64,000 nucleotides of DNA from Isoetes taiwanensis (GCA_021234155.1 JAJEKV010000040.1:13800353-13864352); one strand, 5' to 3'. Shown: positions 33,591 to 46,645, numbered from the stretch's first letter. The notes: a model not told the origin generated them from the sequence alone. Numbers and translations are program-made.

Positions 33591-35820
33591 AAGGTTATCG
33601 GACGGCCATCCAAAGGGAATGCAACGACATCTTTACATCGTTGGATAGAAGGGGGCAGGGCGAATTCTGACCATCCATTATGGGCAAGCAGATCCAAGGA
33701 AGATGTAAAAATTAAGGCTTTGAATCGTACCTATGAAAATCAATGGGAGTTTCAGGCTTTGAATATTCATTGTCCAGATTGAGGTTTCACGTTCGTCGAA
33801 ATCAGAGAGGAAATATTCCCCTTGCTTCGTCGAAATCTAATAAAAAATCTAATTGTGAAATTGTGACTATGGCAAACACCGGAGCTGTTGTAGTGTATGG
33901 TAGTGATGCCATGACGGAGCCTAAGAAACGTGTTGCAAATAGCAAATGGAGGTGTAGAGTTTGGCGACGAAACTAGATCATGTTAATCGGCCCTTTTGGT
34001 TTTGTTCTTATGGCGGAAATGGTGGAAGATCGACGTTGTAACAGCGGCTGGTTCAAGTAGTGTGGACAAAACGGATAGTTTGGACGAGAATTTCCAAGTT
34101 CTGATTCACATAGTTGTTATAGAGGCAAAAGTCGTCAGTGAGGAACATGTATGAAGAAGAAATTCTAATGACAATAAGTGGAGTGGATGAACAAAATCTA
34201 AATGGAATAAACCTAAAGAATCAATTGATTGTAGATGGAGAAGAGATAAACTACTCATAATAGAACATTGCTTTATATAAGAAGGAAAAGTCATGTCTTC
34301 TTATCAGTAAATGAAAAGAATTGGTTTTCCCTAGTGTTTTTAAAATTACCACGAATCCACGATCTTCCTATTCACATTCGTTAGATGAAACAGAGTTAAA
34401 ATCGGGAACAGTTAGGAACCGAAGGTGATTGAAAAAATGAATGGGAGATTATCTTGATAATAAGCCGAACTAGATCTAGGTATTGATGATCCGAACTCTT
34501 ATTGTTGACAAAAAAATATGTTCTTCCCAAAAATGGCACAACTTCCTCCATAGAATGCCTGATCCAGACACGAAGTTCTTCCTAGGTACACCCTTATATG
34601 TTTATGATAAGCAACATTGTCCATCCTAGCATATAATATATATGAGCATAGCTTAAAGGGGACGGCCTCTATGTCTTCCCTATGACACATGAAAACAAAG
34701 CCCTATAAATAGAATGCTCGTTGTGCCTGAGCATTACAGAAAAAACATCCTGGTGAGCATCTTATCGTGTAGCCTGATCTGGGGCAGAGTTGGCTATAGT
34801 GTTCCCCCTGAAGAGCCTCCCCCTAGTGATGATGCAAATTCTAATAGGCTGTCGTCATCCAGAAATGATCTTGTGTTTGTGACAACTAAGTGCGCATACA
34901 TAATTGGAATAACAGGAACAGAATTCAAAATATTATTACTTTTTCCCGTCATTACATCTAAAATTCAATGATTTCCATTTTGAACTTCGACTTACCTGCT
35001 GAAACAACAGTTGTCCTGCTAGTGTGACTCGTCCTTGGAGCATTAAAAGTCATTTTACTCACAATAAATCCAGTATGGCTAGTCGAAAAGAAATCATACT
35101 TTTGGGGGTCGCATACTACTGTATCCACGTTTGTTCCTCGATGAAATGACACCATGGATAGGTTCTATACGTATTAAATTATTTTTTCAGACGTATAAAG
35201 TCCAAAAATACATATTTTGGGAAATTTAAAAAAAAAAAAAAACTTGAACAATGTAATGTGTTGGTCTAGTTGTTCCCTACAGGTGCATGTATACTCATAT
35301 TATTCATATCTGCTAGTGTCGCTCGTGCTGCTCCATTTGCGAAATGGCGCTGTCATGGCGCAGCTTCGCTGCGGCATTTACCTGTAAACGGGCCATTTTC
35401 CTTTGCCTGATAACTGACGCAGCTGGCCGATTTTGCTTCATATGGCGCAGCTGCTCCACAATACAATAAGATTTATTCAAATTGAACCTGAAAGATAGGG
35501 GAGAAGTACATATAGTCATAACGGGGTAGGAAGCTGAATACAACAAGCTGTGGAGGCAACTGTTTTGTTCCGATACTTACTTCCGATAATGAGGAGGGCC
35601 TTTCGTGGCTTTTGACGTGATATTCATATATGAGATAATATGTGATGGCAATGTTGAACGTCATGTTTATTTGTCGTGGTAGTATTCTAGCTTAAAGTTA
35701 TTAGAAAGAGAAAGGGGATGTGTAATATTTGAGAAAGAAAAAATGAGTAGAAAATGGAAATAGAAGGGAAATTCCAAAATTGAATGAATTCCATTGCCTC
35801 GTTACTCCACCGGATTTTCG
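33591..35820. other. spacer without supported gene
   Basis: Short frames only (for example 33,743-33,976, 34,714-34,971). Near 35,359-35,371 the hairpin CGCAGC/GCTGCG sits in a locally GC-rich patch with several GGCGC and GCAGCTG words. Confidence 0.35.
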
Positions 35821-35828
35821 TTTTGCTG

Positions 35829-36453
35829 ACGAGCGTATCAGTTCCTCATCTCCATCTGCGCAAATGCATTGTCTCGTTGCTCCACCGGAAAATACATAAG
35901 TCATCGACCCAAAAGGGAAAATGCCGCTTCCTGATGAAGCAAGTTCTTCGGTTCCTGCATGTGGTCAATACAGCGCATTGATACTTTCACATTTCTGCGA
36001 TTGTCTTCTGAGCTGTGGTTTGGTTGTTCACGATAAAAGCATGAGTTTCTGTTTGCCAGAAAGTAATTTTGGGAAGGATTCTAATATTTCCGTCGATAGA
36101 CCATGGACTTCCTTGAATCCCCACCATCTGCTTTAAACATGAATGGTAAAGATCTTGACAGCTCATAGGGATGCATGGATGGGCTGATGCATGGTCATGG
36201 ATGTTCTGCAGCAAACATTTTGGAGAAAAATGTTTGGTGGGTGCAATGTACGAATTTGTTAGGACACAAATACGCTCTGTTTGGCGTTTCACCATTTTTG
36301 TTCGGCTCACGAACGTATCAATTCCTCGGGTCCATCCGCGCCAATGGATTACCTCATTACTCCACTGTAAAATGCACAGGTCATCGATTCAAAAGGGAAA
36401 ATGTCACTTCTTGATGAAGCAAGTTCTTCAGTTCCTGCATGCGGTCAGTACAA
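35829..36453. repeat. 145-bp direct repeat pair, 480 bp apart
   Basis: The block from ACGAGCGTATCAGTTCCTC to CCTGCATGTGGTCAATA (35,829-35,972) recurs at 36,309-36,452 as ACGAACGTATCAATTCCTC to CCTGCATGCGGTCAGTA, with about 15-20 percent differences. Repeat copy C (CCATGGACTTCCTTGAATCC, 36,101) lies between them. Confidence 0.8.
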
Positions 36454-36889
36454 CCATTTCCTGATGTTCCTGATGGGATTGCATGTGACACATCCATTCC
36501 AAAGATTATACTTGGTTCCCTGGAAACCTTTGGAAGATGACGACCAAATGTTTCGAAAGTAAGTCTTCAATTCAATGAAGATGGGAGCCAATTATGGGGT
36601 ATCAAGTGAGTTACCTTGGCATAAATTTCCAAAGCCACATTCGCCAAGTACTAAACATTTATATTACAACGAGGACTTATACACTAATTAACAACTTCAA
36701 TGTCTGACAAAAACAATTCGTTAAACGGCCAATACATTTAGCACAAGAAAACCCAATTGTTGCAGAACATGATTACTTCTGACGACAATAACACATCGAT
36801 CAAAATACATAATAATAGAGCATTGGTTGGCATTCATGATTTGAAAATAACACCTAATGCAAATGCTAAATAGGTATCCACATATAGTG

Positions 36890-37130
36890 GAGGAAACATT
36901 GAGGGCTCTAGAAGCGAGTACTGTGGATTTGAAGGAAGGGGAAGCAAATCTAGAACATGATCAGGTGACTCAGGATGGTTCAAATTTAGAGGAAGTGGAC
37001 AATTTGCACGGGAATATGCAATTAGTGGAAATTCGACTGCCTCGAGTGCTTCAGGTTGTTTTATATGTCGAGAAAGTAGACACTTCGCATGAGAATGTCC
37101 AAGTGGTGCAGGAATAGGTTATGATGGACA
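36890..37130 (+). pseudogene. zinc-knuckle (CCHC) protein relic
   Basis: In one plus-strand frame (36,961 onward) the peptide reads SGDSGWFKFRGSGQFAREYA, then a Ser-rich link, then GCFICRESRHFA, a stop (TGA at 37,090-37,092) and ECPSG. These look like two CCHC knuckles (C-x2-C-x4-H-x4-C): the first has lost its cysteines and the second has one in-frame stop. A source in a retroelement Gag, an RPA C-terminus or a glycine-rich RNA-binding protein is possible. Confidence 0.55.
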
Positions 37131-39130
37131 AAAGGATCATCGACTGAGTGACAAAGGTCATGGACAAGAAAGAGAGACAAGATGAGGAAGAAAAAATTCG
37201 AATAACATAAACCCAAACAAACATCTGAGTGTAGATGGGGAGGAAACTAGGAGAATGCACCTAGCAACAATGACATAGATAAGAAGGCATCAGGCAATGA
37301 TGGTTGGGAGACGACACCAAATGGAAGTAATGGATGGGGATTCGCTGCTACTATTACATTTTGTAGCTAGCCACAACTTTAGATCTTAATTTCTTAATTA
37401 TTAAATTCTTCAAGACTTCTTTGTAGTTAGTTCTTGATTTGGACTTCAACTTTCTTTTCCTATTAAATAGCATCCTTTCAAATAATAGATCACGCACGAA
37501 TTTGAAGAGCTAAGATGGTATAAGGTGAATTAAAACCCGAGATCTTGCGTTGTATACTTTCACATTCCATAATGCCTTAGGATTGCTTTAAAAGATTTAG
37601 AAGACACGTTTGAGATTGTCTATCCACAATGCAAAAGCAGAATATTTCTTGAGGGCACAAACTATATAGACGGATTTATGTCTCCGTTTTACCTCTTAGA
37701 TGTCCCAAATGGATGTAATTAAGATGTGTTTCAATATCTCATCTATTAAACCTACATTTCACATCGGAGGCCTAAGAACAAACCTAGTTATTAGGGTCAG
37801 AGGATATTTCATTTAGAGCCAAGATGCAATAAAACTAATTATGAAAAGGTTTCATCAAATTCCTTATATAACTTCTAAGGAACTTTCCGCGTCTACGTTG
37901 ACAGAATCGTAAGGGAATATTAGGGAATTTACATTAGGGAATTCCGCATCTTCACAGACATGTCTATTTCACCGAGTCGACGACAGAGAACGCATCGCAA
38001 GGCAAGAAGCTCCTCGTCATAGATTTCCCGGTCCATTGGGTTCATATGAAAAATGTAGGATGTCGTTTTTAGTCTTTTACTCATGCGGGGACTCCCAGGA
38101 AGAGAAGCTATATGACGACCTTTGATTACCACAAGATATCCATTGCTGCCTTTTGGTCTTAAAACAGTGCTTTCTATCACTCTCGGAGAAAATTTCTTGG
38201 AATTTAAAAAAACAGTGAAGATATCTAGGCCAAATTATTAAAACAAGGTAAATTTTGAGAGGAACCATAGTAGAAGAACATTGTCTCGTAAGTTCGTGCG
38301 AGTATTTCATGTGTTTTTTATGCTTTCTAATAGTGATATATGTTCAGATTCAATTATAAAACTATCATAATAATGTAGTGGTAAATTAAATAATGACCCA
38401 TAGGCATATGTGAATGCAAGATATGCCCATAGTAGCAATCTTGCTATCATTTCTTTGTATACCAATCAGAATTAGGTAGAAATAGTCAATCATGCGTGTG
38501 CAACTACCCGTGGTTCCTTCCCGTTCAACCCATAATCTTCCCCACATTTATGGTCATAATCTTTTAGGGTAAGGTTTTCAAGACAAACATGATTACGTCT
38601 CTGTTTATGATGATAATCTTCTAAGATAAGGTTTGCAAAACAACAATGCTTAGGTCTCTAAAATAACTTCACTATTTAGACATAAGAAGTATTATCGTTC
38701 CCCCTAGCCATTTCTTTCAATCTTATCTTGCTTTTCTTTCTATGTTTCTTTATGATTTAAGGGGCCTAGGTCGCCCAAACTCAAGGAGCTTAGTCTCTGA
38801 TATATGAAGAGCTACATAACCTAAGATGTTGTCCCAACTTCTTTTGAGGCATCTTTTGAGACACACCATGATCTCCCTATCATAGCAAACAAAATGTGAG
38901 AAAATGATCTTTGAATTTTATAAATGCTAGTTATAGAGCTCTAGCTTTATTAGAACTCAAATATGTTAATGGGATAATGATAAATAACATTACATCCTAG
39001 ACGTTGCATGCCAGGTTCGTAAGGTGCATATAAGTGTCTATTGAGTGCAACCTTGCCCAATTAATCTTACAATGACATATGGCAAGATTCTTAAGTAGGA
39101 TATCCCAGACGTTACAGGGAATGAACTAGA
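37131..39130. other. AT-rich spacer with one 56-bp tandem duplication
   Basis: No gene. At 38,551-38,662 two units of about 56 bp (CATAATCTTTTAGGGTAAGG / GATAATCTTCTAAGATAAGG) stand in tandem. Confidence 0.45.
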
Positions 39131-39300
39131 GAACTGAAATCCGATGCCGACCATCAATCGAAGAATCGGATGATCGGGCAGGGCAAAATAGCCCCGTAAC
39201 TTCTGGAAAGGGGTTGCTCTCCTATCGTGTATGATGGGAGAGCGGCATCTACAAGGGGGTAGCGACTGTTTATTAAAAACACAAGACTTTGCTAAGTGAG
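39100..39300 (+). rRNA. mitochondrial large-subunit rRNA fragment (NUMT)
   Basis: GGCAAAATAGCCCCGTAACT, TCTGGAAAGGGGTTGCTCTC, then GTAGCGACTGTTTATTAAAA followed by ACACAAGACTTTGCTAAGTG, match a conserved part of bacterial-type 23S rRNA (around E. coli 1,650-1,790). The TTATTAAAAACACA form with CTAAGTG is the plant mitochondrial version, not the plastid one. Only about 200 bp are recognisable, so this is a transferred fragment in nuclear DNA and not a working gene. The minus-strand frame 39,038-39,502 is a shadow of it. Confidence 0.78.
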
Positions 39301-39878
39301 ATGAGCATAACAAAATATCATTGATGTTGCACCTTGGCATATAGAGTCCATATACATGCAACATTAAGCTTCTAATGTTACAACCAATAATGGCAATATT
39401 TTGCTTCTTCAAACACTTTGTTACCATTGACAAATTGTACACCAGTAATATTTTGAGACTAATATAAAAACTGAATATGCCTTTAGATGCTGACATATAC
39501 AATTAAATTCAGAAATTAAGAATTGCCTGCTCAAATTAAAAGGAAGATCGGATACAATTACGGTATCCATTCTGCTTCAAATCATCGCTTAAATTCCAGC
39601 TAAAGTAGCTCTTCGCATTTATGATAGACAGCTTATAGAATTTCCGGATGCTATAAATACCAATGGGATGCATGATTTCATGCATGCACGCGTCGACTGC
39701 GGTTCGACTTCTTCCTTTCCTCTACTGTTCTTGCTCAATTGCTCCAAGGTTATTTGCAAAGAAAATTCTCAAATTAAACAATAGAAAGTGAACTCGTTTA
39801 TGGATTAGAGAATTAGGAAACATGCACTTTTAACATCTGCAAGCTAATCCATGCTTTTTTGCATATAACTTTGAATAG

Positions 39879-40432
39879 TGTCGGATCAAGGATGGGCATT
39901 CCACTCTCAGCTGATGTAGTGGCCAGAACAACTAATACTAACAAGTTCTTATGCATTGCAGTACAAGATCGTCCTGATGAAGAAGTAAAACACATAAAAT
40001 ATGGATGGATTGAAGGAAAGGCAAGAGTAATTTTTCGTGCACTAGGAATTGAACGATATTTCCCAAATTTTATGTTCAGTTTGCTAGAAGACGTGCACAC
40101 AGACCAGCCTGGGAGTACAATTCATTCAATGCTTCACCGATATCTTCCCTATGGATCCTTTGGCCCAGCTGCATTGTTCAACCCAATTGCAGGGTGGACA
40201 CATGGAAGAGTTAAAGTACTATTGTTCAAGCCACGAAATCAAATTGAAGTAAGCATCAGAATCTCATTATGCTACCTACAAATTGTATGTAAACTGATAT
40301 TGGATGATTATGCAGTACCTAGCACAAGGAAGGATGCCAGCACACGCAACAGCTGTACCATCAACATCAAATTTTGTATCACAACGAAATAATGAATCTG
40401 AAGTAGCAGCTGCACCCAATGGATCATCTTAA
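39879..40432 (+). CDS. 3' end of a spliced gene, unrecognised
   Basis: The penultimate exon runs from an acceptor at 39,876-39,878 (AATAG) to a donor at 40,249 (GAA|GTAAGC). The peptide includes VGSRMGIPLSADVVARTTNT, GWIEGKARVIFRALGIERYF and YLPYGSFGPAALFNPIAGWT. A 67-bp intron (40,249-40,315, ending TGCAG) joins in phase to YLAQGRMPAHATAVPSTSNF ... EVAAAPNGSS and the stop at 40,430-40,432. Both splice sites are strong and the joint frame is clean. A low-complexity hydrophilic tail is typical of a true C-terminus. I do not recognise the family. An alternative acceptor (TGCATTGCAG) lies at 39,960. Upstream exons were not found, so a captured fragment is also possible. Confidence 0.5.
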
Positions 40433-41680
40433 ATGATGGTTCTGTCAATGAAAGCTAAAACTTACTGTTATGAGACCATAGGGAATTCTAAGTGTGGTTA
40501 TGATAAGTTGGTTATATAGGATCGTCTCTAGCTAGTTTCCTAAGAATAGACATGTGCTCCTCTTTTGTGGGAAGTGTTCATCTTTTGTATTTTGAAAAAA
40601 AATTATAAATAGATTGATCTTTTTTGCAGTCAACAATGACTGTTTAAGCATAGAAGAAAGCAACAGGCAACCATTTCTTAACGCTCCTGCAAAATATTAT
40701 GGGCATCCTTCTTTCACGGATGCACTATTCACTACTTGAGTCTCATCAAGAACTATATACTGCCATATTCTTACCTTCAACAAAAAAGAGTATTCCAAAA
40801 TTATAAATGTACACTTTAACATCTACAACCTTAAAGCAAAAAATACAGAGGCGAGCAGCATGCAAGTGTCAGCAACAACAACAACATTGCAGTTGTGGAC
40901 TACACAAAGGTACATGAACAATGAATTGTTCCTTAACTACTTCATAAAAAAAAAAGCAGCACCAAAGAAAGTCACATACAATACATATGGCATCTGCACA
41001 TGCTGCTAAAAACCAATGTTAAAATCCAGGAACACATCATTCCTAAGAATGAATCACAAGGCAAAGGATGGGGTGATATGATTTCTCACATTGAAACAAA
41101 AGAAAAAGGATCTGCAGATGGCAGTTCTCACAAGAAAACAAAGTAAAAGTGATGGGGTAAAAGTGTTTCTGATAATGATGTAACAGAGATAGGAATTCAC
41201 GATAGAAATGACCGAAGCAACTACAATATGCCTGTAGAGTTTGTGTTGCTTTACATGAAATACAATATGGTTGTGAAGATTGTGTTCCTTTCTTCTTCTT
41301 CTATATTTGAATACCTATATAATAAACTGCACTTTGGCAAAAACCAAATTGGGAAGACTGTTGAAGCACACCATGCAAAGTTCATAGAAGACAAACTCCA
41401 CAGAATATTTTCTGTTTCCTGCACAGTAGTAAAATTCGACCTTAGATTGCTTATGCTATTTTATATACTGTAAATTTTGATCACTGACAGTTGAATAGTT
41501 TTATTGATTTTGAAGATAAATTGCATAAAAAATTATCTAGGTATACACAAAATTAGACTCTTCTTCAAAAAGATAAGTAGTAAATTGTACTACTTCCTGT
41601 GATTACAAAGCATGAACAGTCAGTATATAGTCATTTTAATAGTTATAAGTGGAAAACTCACAGAGGCAACAAAATATCTA
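40433..41680. other. 3' flank and AT-rich spacer
   Basis: No gene. Runs of A (40,593-40,605; 40,946-40,956) and short frames only. Confidence 0.4.
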
Positions 41681-41681
41681 T

Positions 41682-42026
41682 TTCACAATTATAATTAAAT
41701 TCCCCCTGAAAACCCCCTTTGGTTTGGGTGCATATTCACACGGGGGGTGACTCCGGGCATCGAGAGCTGTTGGATAGGCATATGCACCCTTTATTCCTTG
41801 ATCTACACCGCACATAATGTTCCTCGTTTGTGGGGTATGCATGTACAAGATTTGCCATACTGTATAAGAAGATTTGCAAAATACTATAAGATTTAAGGTA
41901 ATGTACTATATGGTGTTCATTTTGTACATGTGAAACATAATTTTAGGGCTCTCTGCCCCTCGTCCCCCCAGTGTGAATATGCACCCAAACCAAAGGGGTT
42001 TTGGGGAATTTAATTATAATTGTGAA
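41682..42026. mobile_element. MITE with about 55-bp terminal inverted repeats
   Basis: The left arm (41,682-41,740, TTCACAATTATAATTAAATT then CCCC ... TTTGGTTTGGGTGCATATTC) is repeated inverted at 41,971-42,026. The 230-bp centre has no frame. The size of 345 bp and long inverted repeats fit a miniature inverted-repeat transposable element. The outermost AT-rich 15 bp may be palindromic target sequence rather than element. Confidence 0.85.
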
Positions 42027-43545
42027 GGTTATGGTTTGTATTATGAAATTTTTTTTGGCCCCTTCGGGGCCTTGGAAAAAATTATTCATATTTCTAAAAG
42101 AAAAAGATCGACATATAATAAGAACATAAATTTTGTGCTATAATCACATTCTTAAGGTTTTCTATTGCATAAAAAAGGAAAGGATAGTGGTTGGACCATA
42201 TCCTAAGGCAGATAAAACTCGGATATACACATATTGCCACAAATGAACATCATATGCCATAATTCTACATTAAGCTATAAATAATGTTCTTATGTAGTCA
42301 TGTGGCAAGATATTTGCAATGAAAAATAAATTCTATAATCCACATTCTATGCTACAAAAAATGTTGGTATGGACTTGGAGTTCTTTTTATGAAGTCATGC
42401 ACAACACTGGAAATGCTGAGGAAGGAATATCTAACATTCTTTATAAAGAACATAACATCTGGATAAAGGACATGACATCACTTTCACCACTTTGGTTATT
42501 GCTAGGCTAGATTTCTATTTTTAAGAATAGGATTCATGTGGAGTTCCTCTCTTCTATACCGGTCCCAACTAACAAACTAGCATATGAGATCTTAAAACTC
42601 CAACTATGAAACTAGCACACAAGATTTTAAAAATGAGAAAGTTGAAGCACATGTATATATAACCAGCAAAAGGTATTCCTTATTTTACAACCTTGTGGTG
42701 AATTGGATTTCTAACAAGGAGCGTGTAAACTTTCTTTCTTCCTCCTTGTAAACTTTCTTTCTTCCTCCTCGGCTTTCTTTTTTGCTTCCTGCATCATGAG
42801 ATTGATTGAGAAATTAAAAGTATTCTTTCATTTTTTCTAGAAACAAAAAGCTTTTAATATGGCATTGCACATGAGGAATGGGAGAAACAAGTTTGCAAGT
42901 ATGACAAGAACACTAATAAAACTCAAGGCATCTTGAGAAACACGGTAATAAGCGTATGCATGGTGAAAATAAAAACTCAATGCAAACAAATGCTTACTTC
43001 CGCGATCGCAATATCTAGCATAACCCATGAATTGCGTAGACTTCTAGAATGCCGCAGACCTCAACAATATAGTACATTTGCATTAAGAATATCACATGCA
43101 AACCGAAGTTGTAAATCGTCCGGATCTGCATAGAAGCAAAGGAAAAATGAGAGTTTTTCTACTTATGTAAAAGCCTTCTCATTTGACGCTAGTACATAAA
43201 TCCCGGCCTCTTGCATCGCGAGGTTTACCTTTTGCTCTCAGTTCGAAGCCCCATCATGAATTTGGAAAGTGCCATAAGGCCTCCCGGGCGGGGGCACTGG
43301 AGGGTTTAGGAAGCAATAGAAATTAATTACCCAATAAGCCAAATCAAACCGATGGGAGCCGATGCCGTGCATTTGCCCAAAAGAGGCCAACATTTTGAGG
43401 TAGAAGAAGGAGAAGAAAAGAGCTCGCTACAGCTGAGAATAATTCATCCAATTTTTAATATCGGACACCAGAAATTTTGGGGAAGCCATATCTACTTAGT
43501 AGGATTTTCTCATTGTAGATTCATTCGAATACTAAGCTGGGTCAA
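42027..43545. other. AT-rich spacer
   Basis: No gene. A 24-bp tandem duplication (GTAAACTTTCTTTCTTCCTC) lies at 42,724-42,770. Confidence 0.4.
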
Positions 43546-43559
43546 GTGAGGAGATTTAC

Positions 43560-43737
43560 CCCTTGCAATATCAGCGGCCATGCTCTCATACCGAGACCTA
43601 CCAATCAATAATAATGCCCACACAAAATAACCGAAATAAAAAGCGATCTGCATTAGGAAAATGAGAAAAACCCACATGCCCATATGTGGGATAGCTTCGA
43701 GTTCAAGTTCATATGGAGCTCGATATAAATTTCTCAT
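43560..43737 (-). CDS. small single-pass membrane protein exon, unrecognised
   Basis: ATG at 43,735-43,737 starts MRNLYRAPYELELEAIPHMG, followed by a hydrophobic span (MWVFLIFLMQIAFYFGYFVW, ALLLI) and a basic, soluble GRSRYESMAADIARG. A possible donor (AGGG|GTAAAT) follows near 43,560. One transmembrane segment at about residues 20-45 is predicted by eye. No family is recognised and further exons were not found. Confidence 0.35.
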
Positions 43738-43739
43738 TT

Positions 43740-46040
43740 GTTAACACAAATGCATTTGCGAGAAAGGAGGCTTTAAACGACCAAGTAGAATGTCGGATCC
43801 GCCTACGATGCAAATGGAACAACCGAGGTGGCAATTTCTTTGAGAATACGAAGAGAGTGCAACAAGGGCAACGATGATGGGAGCTTGAGCAGGCTGCTAT
43901 AAAAAGATTTAAATGTGGCAGAATCGCCGAGAGCAAACAACTGGAAGAGCTGGGATTTGGAAGACCCAACAAGAGAAGCCTCTTTATTCTGCTTTTACCC
44001 CTCACAGACCAAGCAACCAAAAGAAAAGGGGCCCATCTGGTTTATCACCGTAACCGGACCACAAACCCAGGAAGTGACTCTTGTTTCCCCTTGTAAATGC
44101 ATGGGGACTGTTGCTCTGTGTTGGCCGAGTGCAAAGATCGGCAAATTTGGAAGAGCAAAAGAATGGAAACCCTAGAATACATGAGCTTCGTCATGCATGT
44201 TGGCTTTTGATTTTAAAAACAATTACATGGGCTATGGAAATAGGGTGTTTATTGTGAGCCCTTGATTAAGGACTCACCACTCCATCTTGGCCATTAACAT
44301 AACATGATGGCACAAACATGGGTCTAAACCATTACAAATATGAAATTAGGAAGTGAAAATACGGTCGCGACTCTAGATATGCATTAGTACACCTTGCAAA
44401 ATCGACCACCAAATCATATAAAAACCATAGGGAAAAATGTACAAAAATACAAAAACAACCCCCTGTTATTATGCTACATATTCAGAACTTCTTCTGGTCA
44501 TGCTGTGGGCGCAAAGGAACATGATGGAGCTCCTGGAAATAAGAAAAATCAGAAGTGCATAGCAGAGAGATAAAAAAATCTACTAGAGCAACCTATAAGT
44601 AAAAAACGCCTGGGCTTACAAGCAAATGTCCATAATCGACATGTATCAGAAAACTTCTTGCCGTCGCCATCAGTCTACCTCCGTTCATCTCCATGCAAGA
44701 TAACTCGTTCTGCTGGAGGATATTTGAGTTCTTCAATATAAAAAATAATATAATAAATATGGTTCTTAGACTATATGATTGTTATTTAATGATGACGTTG
44801 CTGACATCTATACTACACATAATCCTATATAAAATAAATACACAAACACACTAATTGTTGTATAAAAATAAAATATGCAATTAGTACACTATGATAGTTG
44901 AGTAAATAAAATATCCAATTATGCCTAATGAGGCATTCAAAATTTAGCAAAGCCTAAGTTTATAGTAAAGTGGGAAACAAAAGGATATTACAAGGCTCAT
45001 TGTTACATGGAAAATCTGTACTTGTGATCTTTGTTGAAGGTACATATTTGATAGCAAAGATTTTATTAGCGCTACGATGTAATAAAACATCTTATTGGGT
45101 ATTCGACTAGTCTCCGTAATACTTCAGCAAGCCAAATCTTATTCCCAAGCAGAACTCAATGCTTTATCTAGTCAACTAAGTGCCTTTCACATGTTTCAAA
45201 GGCAAATCTTTCTAGAATACTTTAATGTCTTTGAAAATCTGTCTATTATAAGTCATACATATAAATCTTCGTGTTTCTTAACTACACCTACTTTTTTCTA
45301 TGTGCACGTTTGTAGGGGTCAGCTTTGTGTAGTTTTGGAATATTATTTCGTAGCATCACAAACTATTATACAATTTCAAGAATTGCGAAATTACTTCTCG
45401 AAGTTCAAATGTAACATGTGGAAATGAACGTGAGATATCCTCTATTACCAATGTACTAATTGCAGGCATCTCATGAGATAATCTATTAAATAACATCTTA
45501 TGGAAATCTATATGTAATTTGAACATTTTCACCCTTTTGTATCGAGATAATTATATCAAATTACTTTTCCTTATAAACATCTTCTTTACATTCATAGCCA
45601 TCCATTACTATGACATGCAAAGTCAAATATTTGGTCCAAAAATATTTCTGTTTAGTAACTCAGTCGACTAAATTTAAACAAGTCAGAAAAGAGAAATCTT
45701 CATGGCAAAATGAGAACATCTCTAAGAGAAATGTTCTTATAGAGTGCCCAATAAATTATGAACTGCTCCTACATGATGTTAAGGCAATTCATAGATATTC
45801 ATTCTAACTAACATAACCGGATCTGGAACCTTGAACAATCCCACCAAAAATAAGTCTAAGGAAAATTTATTCATACAATACACAATTCATTTTGCACAGA
45901 CCTTAAATAACAAGGGACTTGTATATTATATATCATTAATATATATAAACGTATATCACATGCTGGGGCATCATGAACATGTTTATATGGGTGTTGATCT
46001 CGGCTGTTCACTCTTGGGGAAAAGAGGTGGCACATTTATG
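43740..46040. other. long AT-rich spacer
   Basis: No supported gene. Frames at 43,915-44,175 and 45,095-45,427 show no domain, codon pattern or splice logic I can use. Confidence 0.35.
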
Positions 46041-46140
46041 GCCCTCAGATTTGATGGGGGCATGCATGGGCATGCATGGGGCATGCACAACATGCCTGGA
46101 CCGTCGGATATGGGGCATTTAAATCCTGGCCATTGATTTA
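46040..46140. repeat. GGCATGCATGGGG repeat, possible copy D
   Basis: GGGCATGCATGG occurs twice in tandem (46,056-46,083), followed by CCGTCGGATATGGGGCATTT and AAATCCTGGCCATTGATTT. It resembles copies A-C loosely. Confidence 0.35.
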
Positions 46141-46645
46141 CGCTTAAAGAAGGTGCAAAGAAATTGCACTACAATTATTGTGGAGGGTGAGGTGGCATTT
46201 ATATTGGGTGAGATTCCATTAGAGTGGGGGTCTTTTATTGACGTGGCATTAAAAGTCTCCATATCAAAATGGAGTGTTTGCGCATGAGATTCCACGCTCA
46301 TGCATGTCCTTTAAAAAAAAATCAGACCAAGAAAAGGATGTTAAGCTTTCCTCCTACGTGGCGATAAGAGATAGGTGGTTATATTTTTATTTTCTAAAGG
46401 ACAGGGATTATTGGCTGACAGTTAAAAAATAGTTAAAATAATGACACCTTGGCATATGCACATAAAGAGCAGGCAAAGTGGAATATGTCAAGCCTCTTAA
46501 TTTTCAGACGTGTCGAAACTTTATTTGCTTAAAATTAAAAGTTAAGTTCTAAATGCCGTAGTTGAATCTCCTTGACGTGCCAATTTTTCCCACCTTACTT
46601 TGTTTAAGGTCCATACTAGACTAATCTTGTACAGACTAGCTAGTT

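Noticed and set aside
35359-35371. Hairpin CGCAGC/GCTGCG as a third Helitron end
   Set aside because: No CTRR follows within a suitable distance on either strand, and the stem differs from the family at 848 and 5,859.
39038-39502. 154-codon minus-strand frame as a protein gene
   Set aside because: It is antisense to the mitochondrial rRNA fragment.
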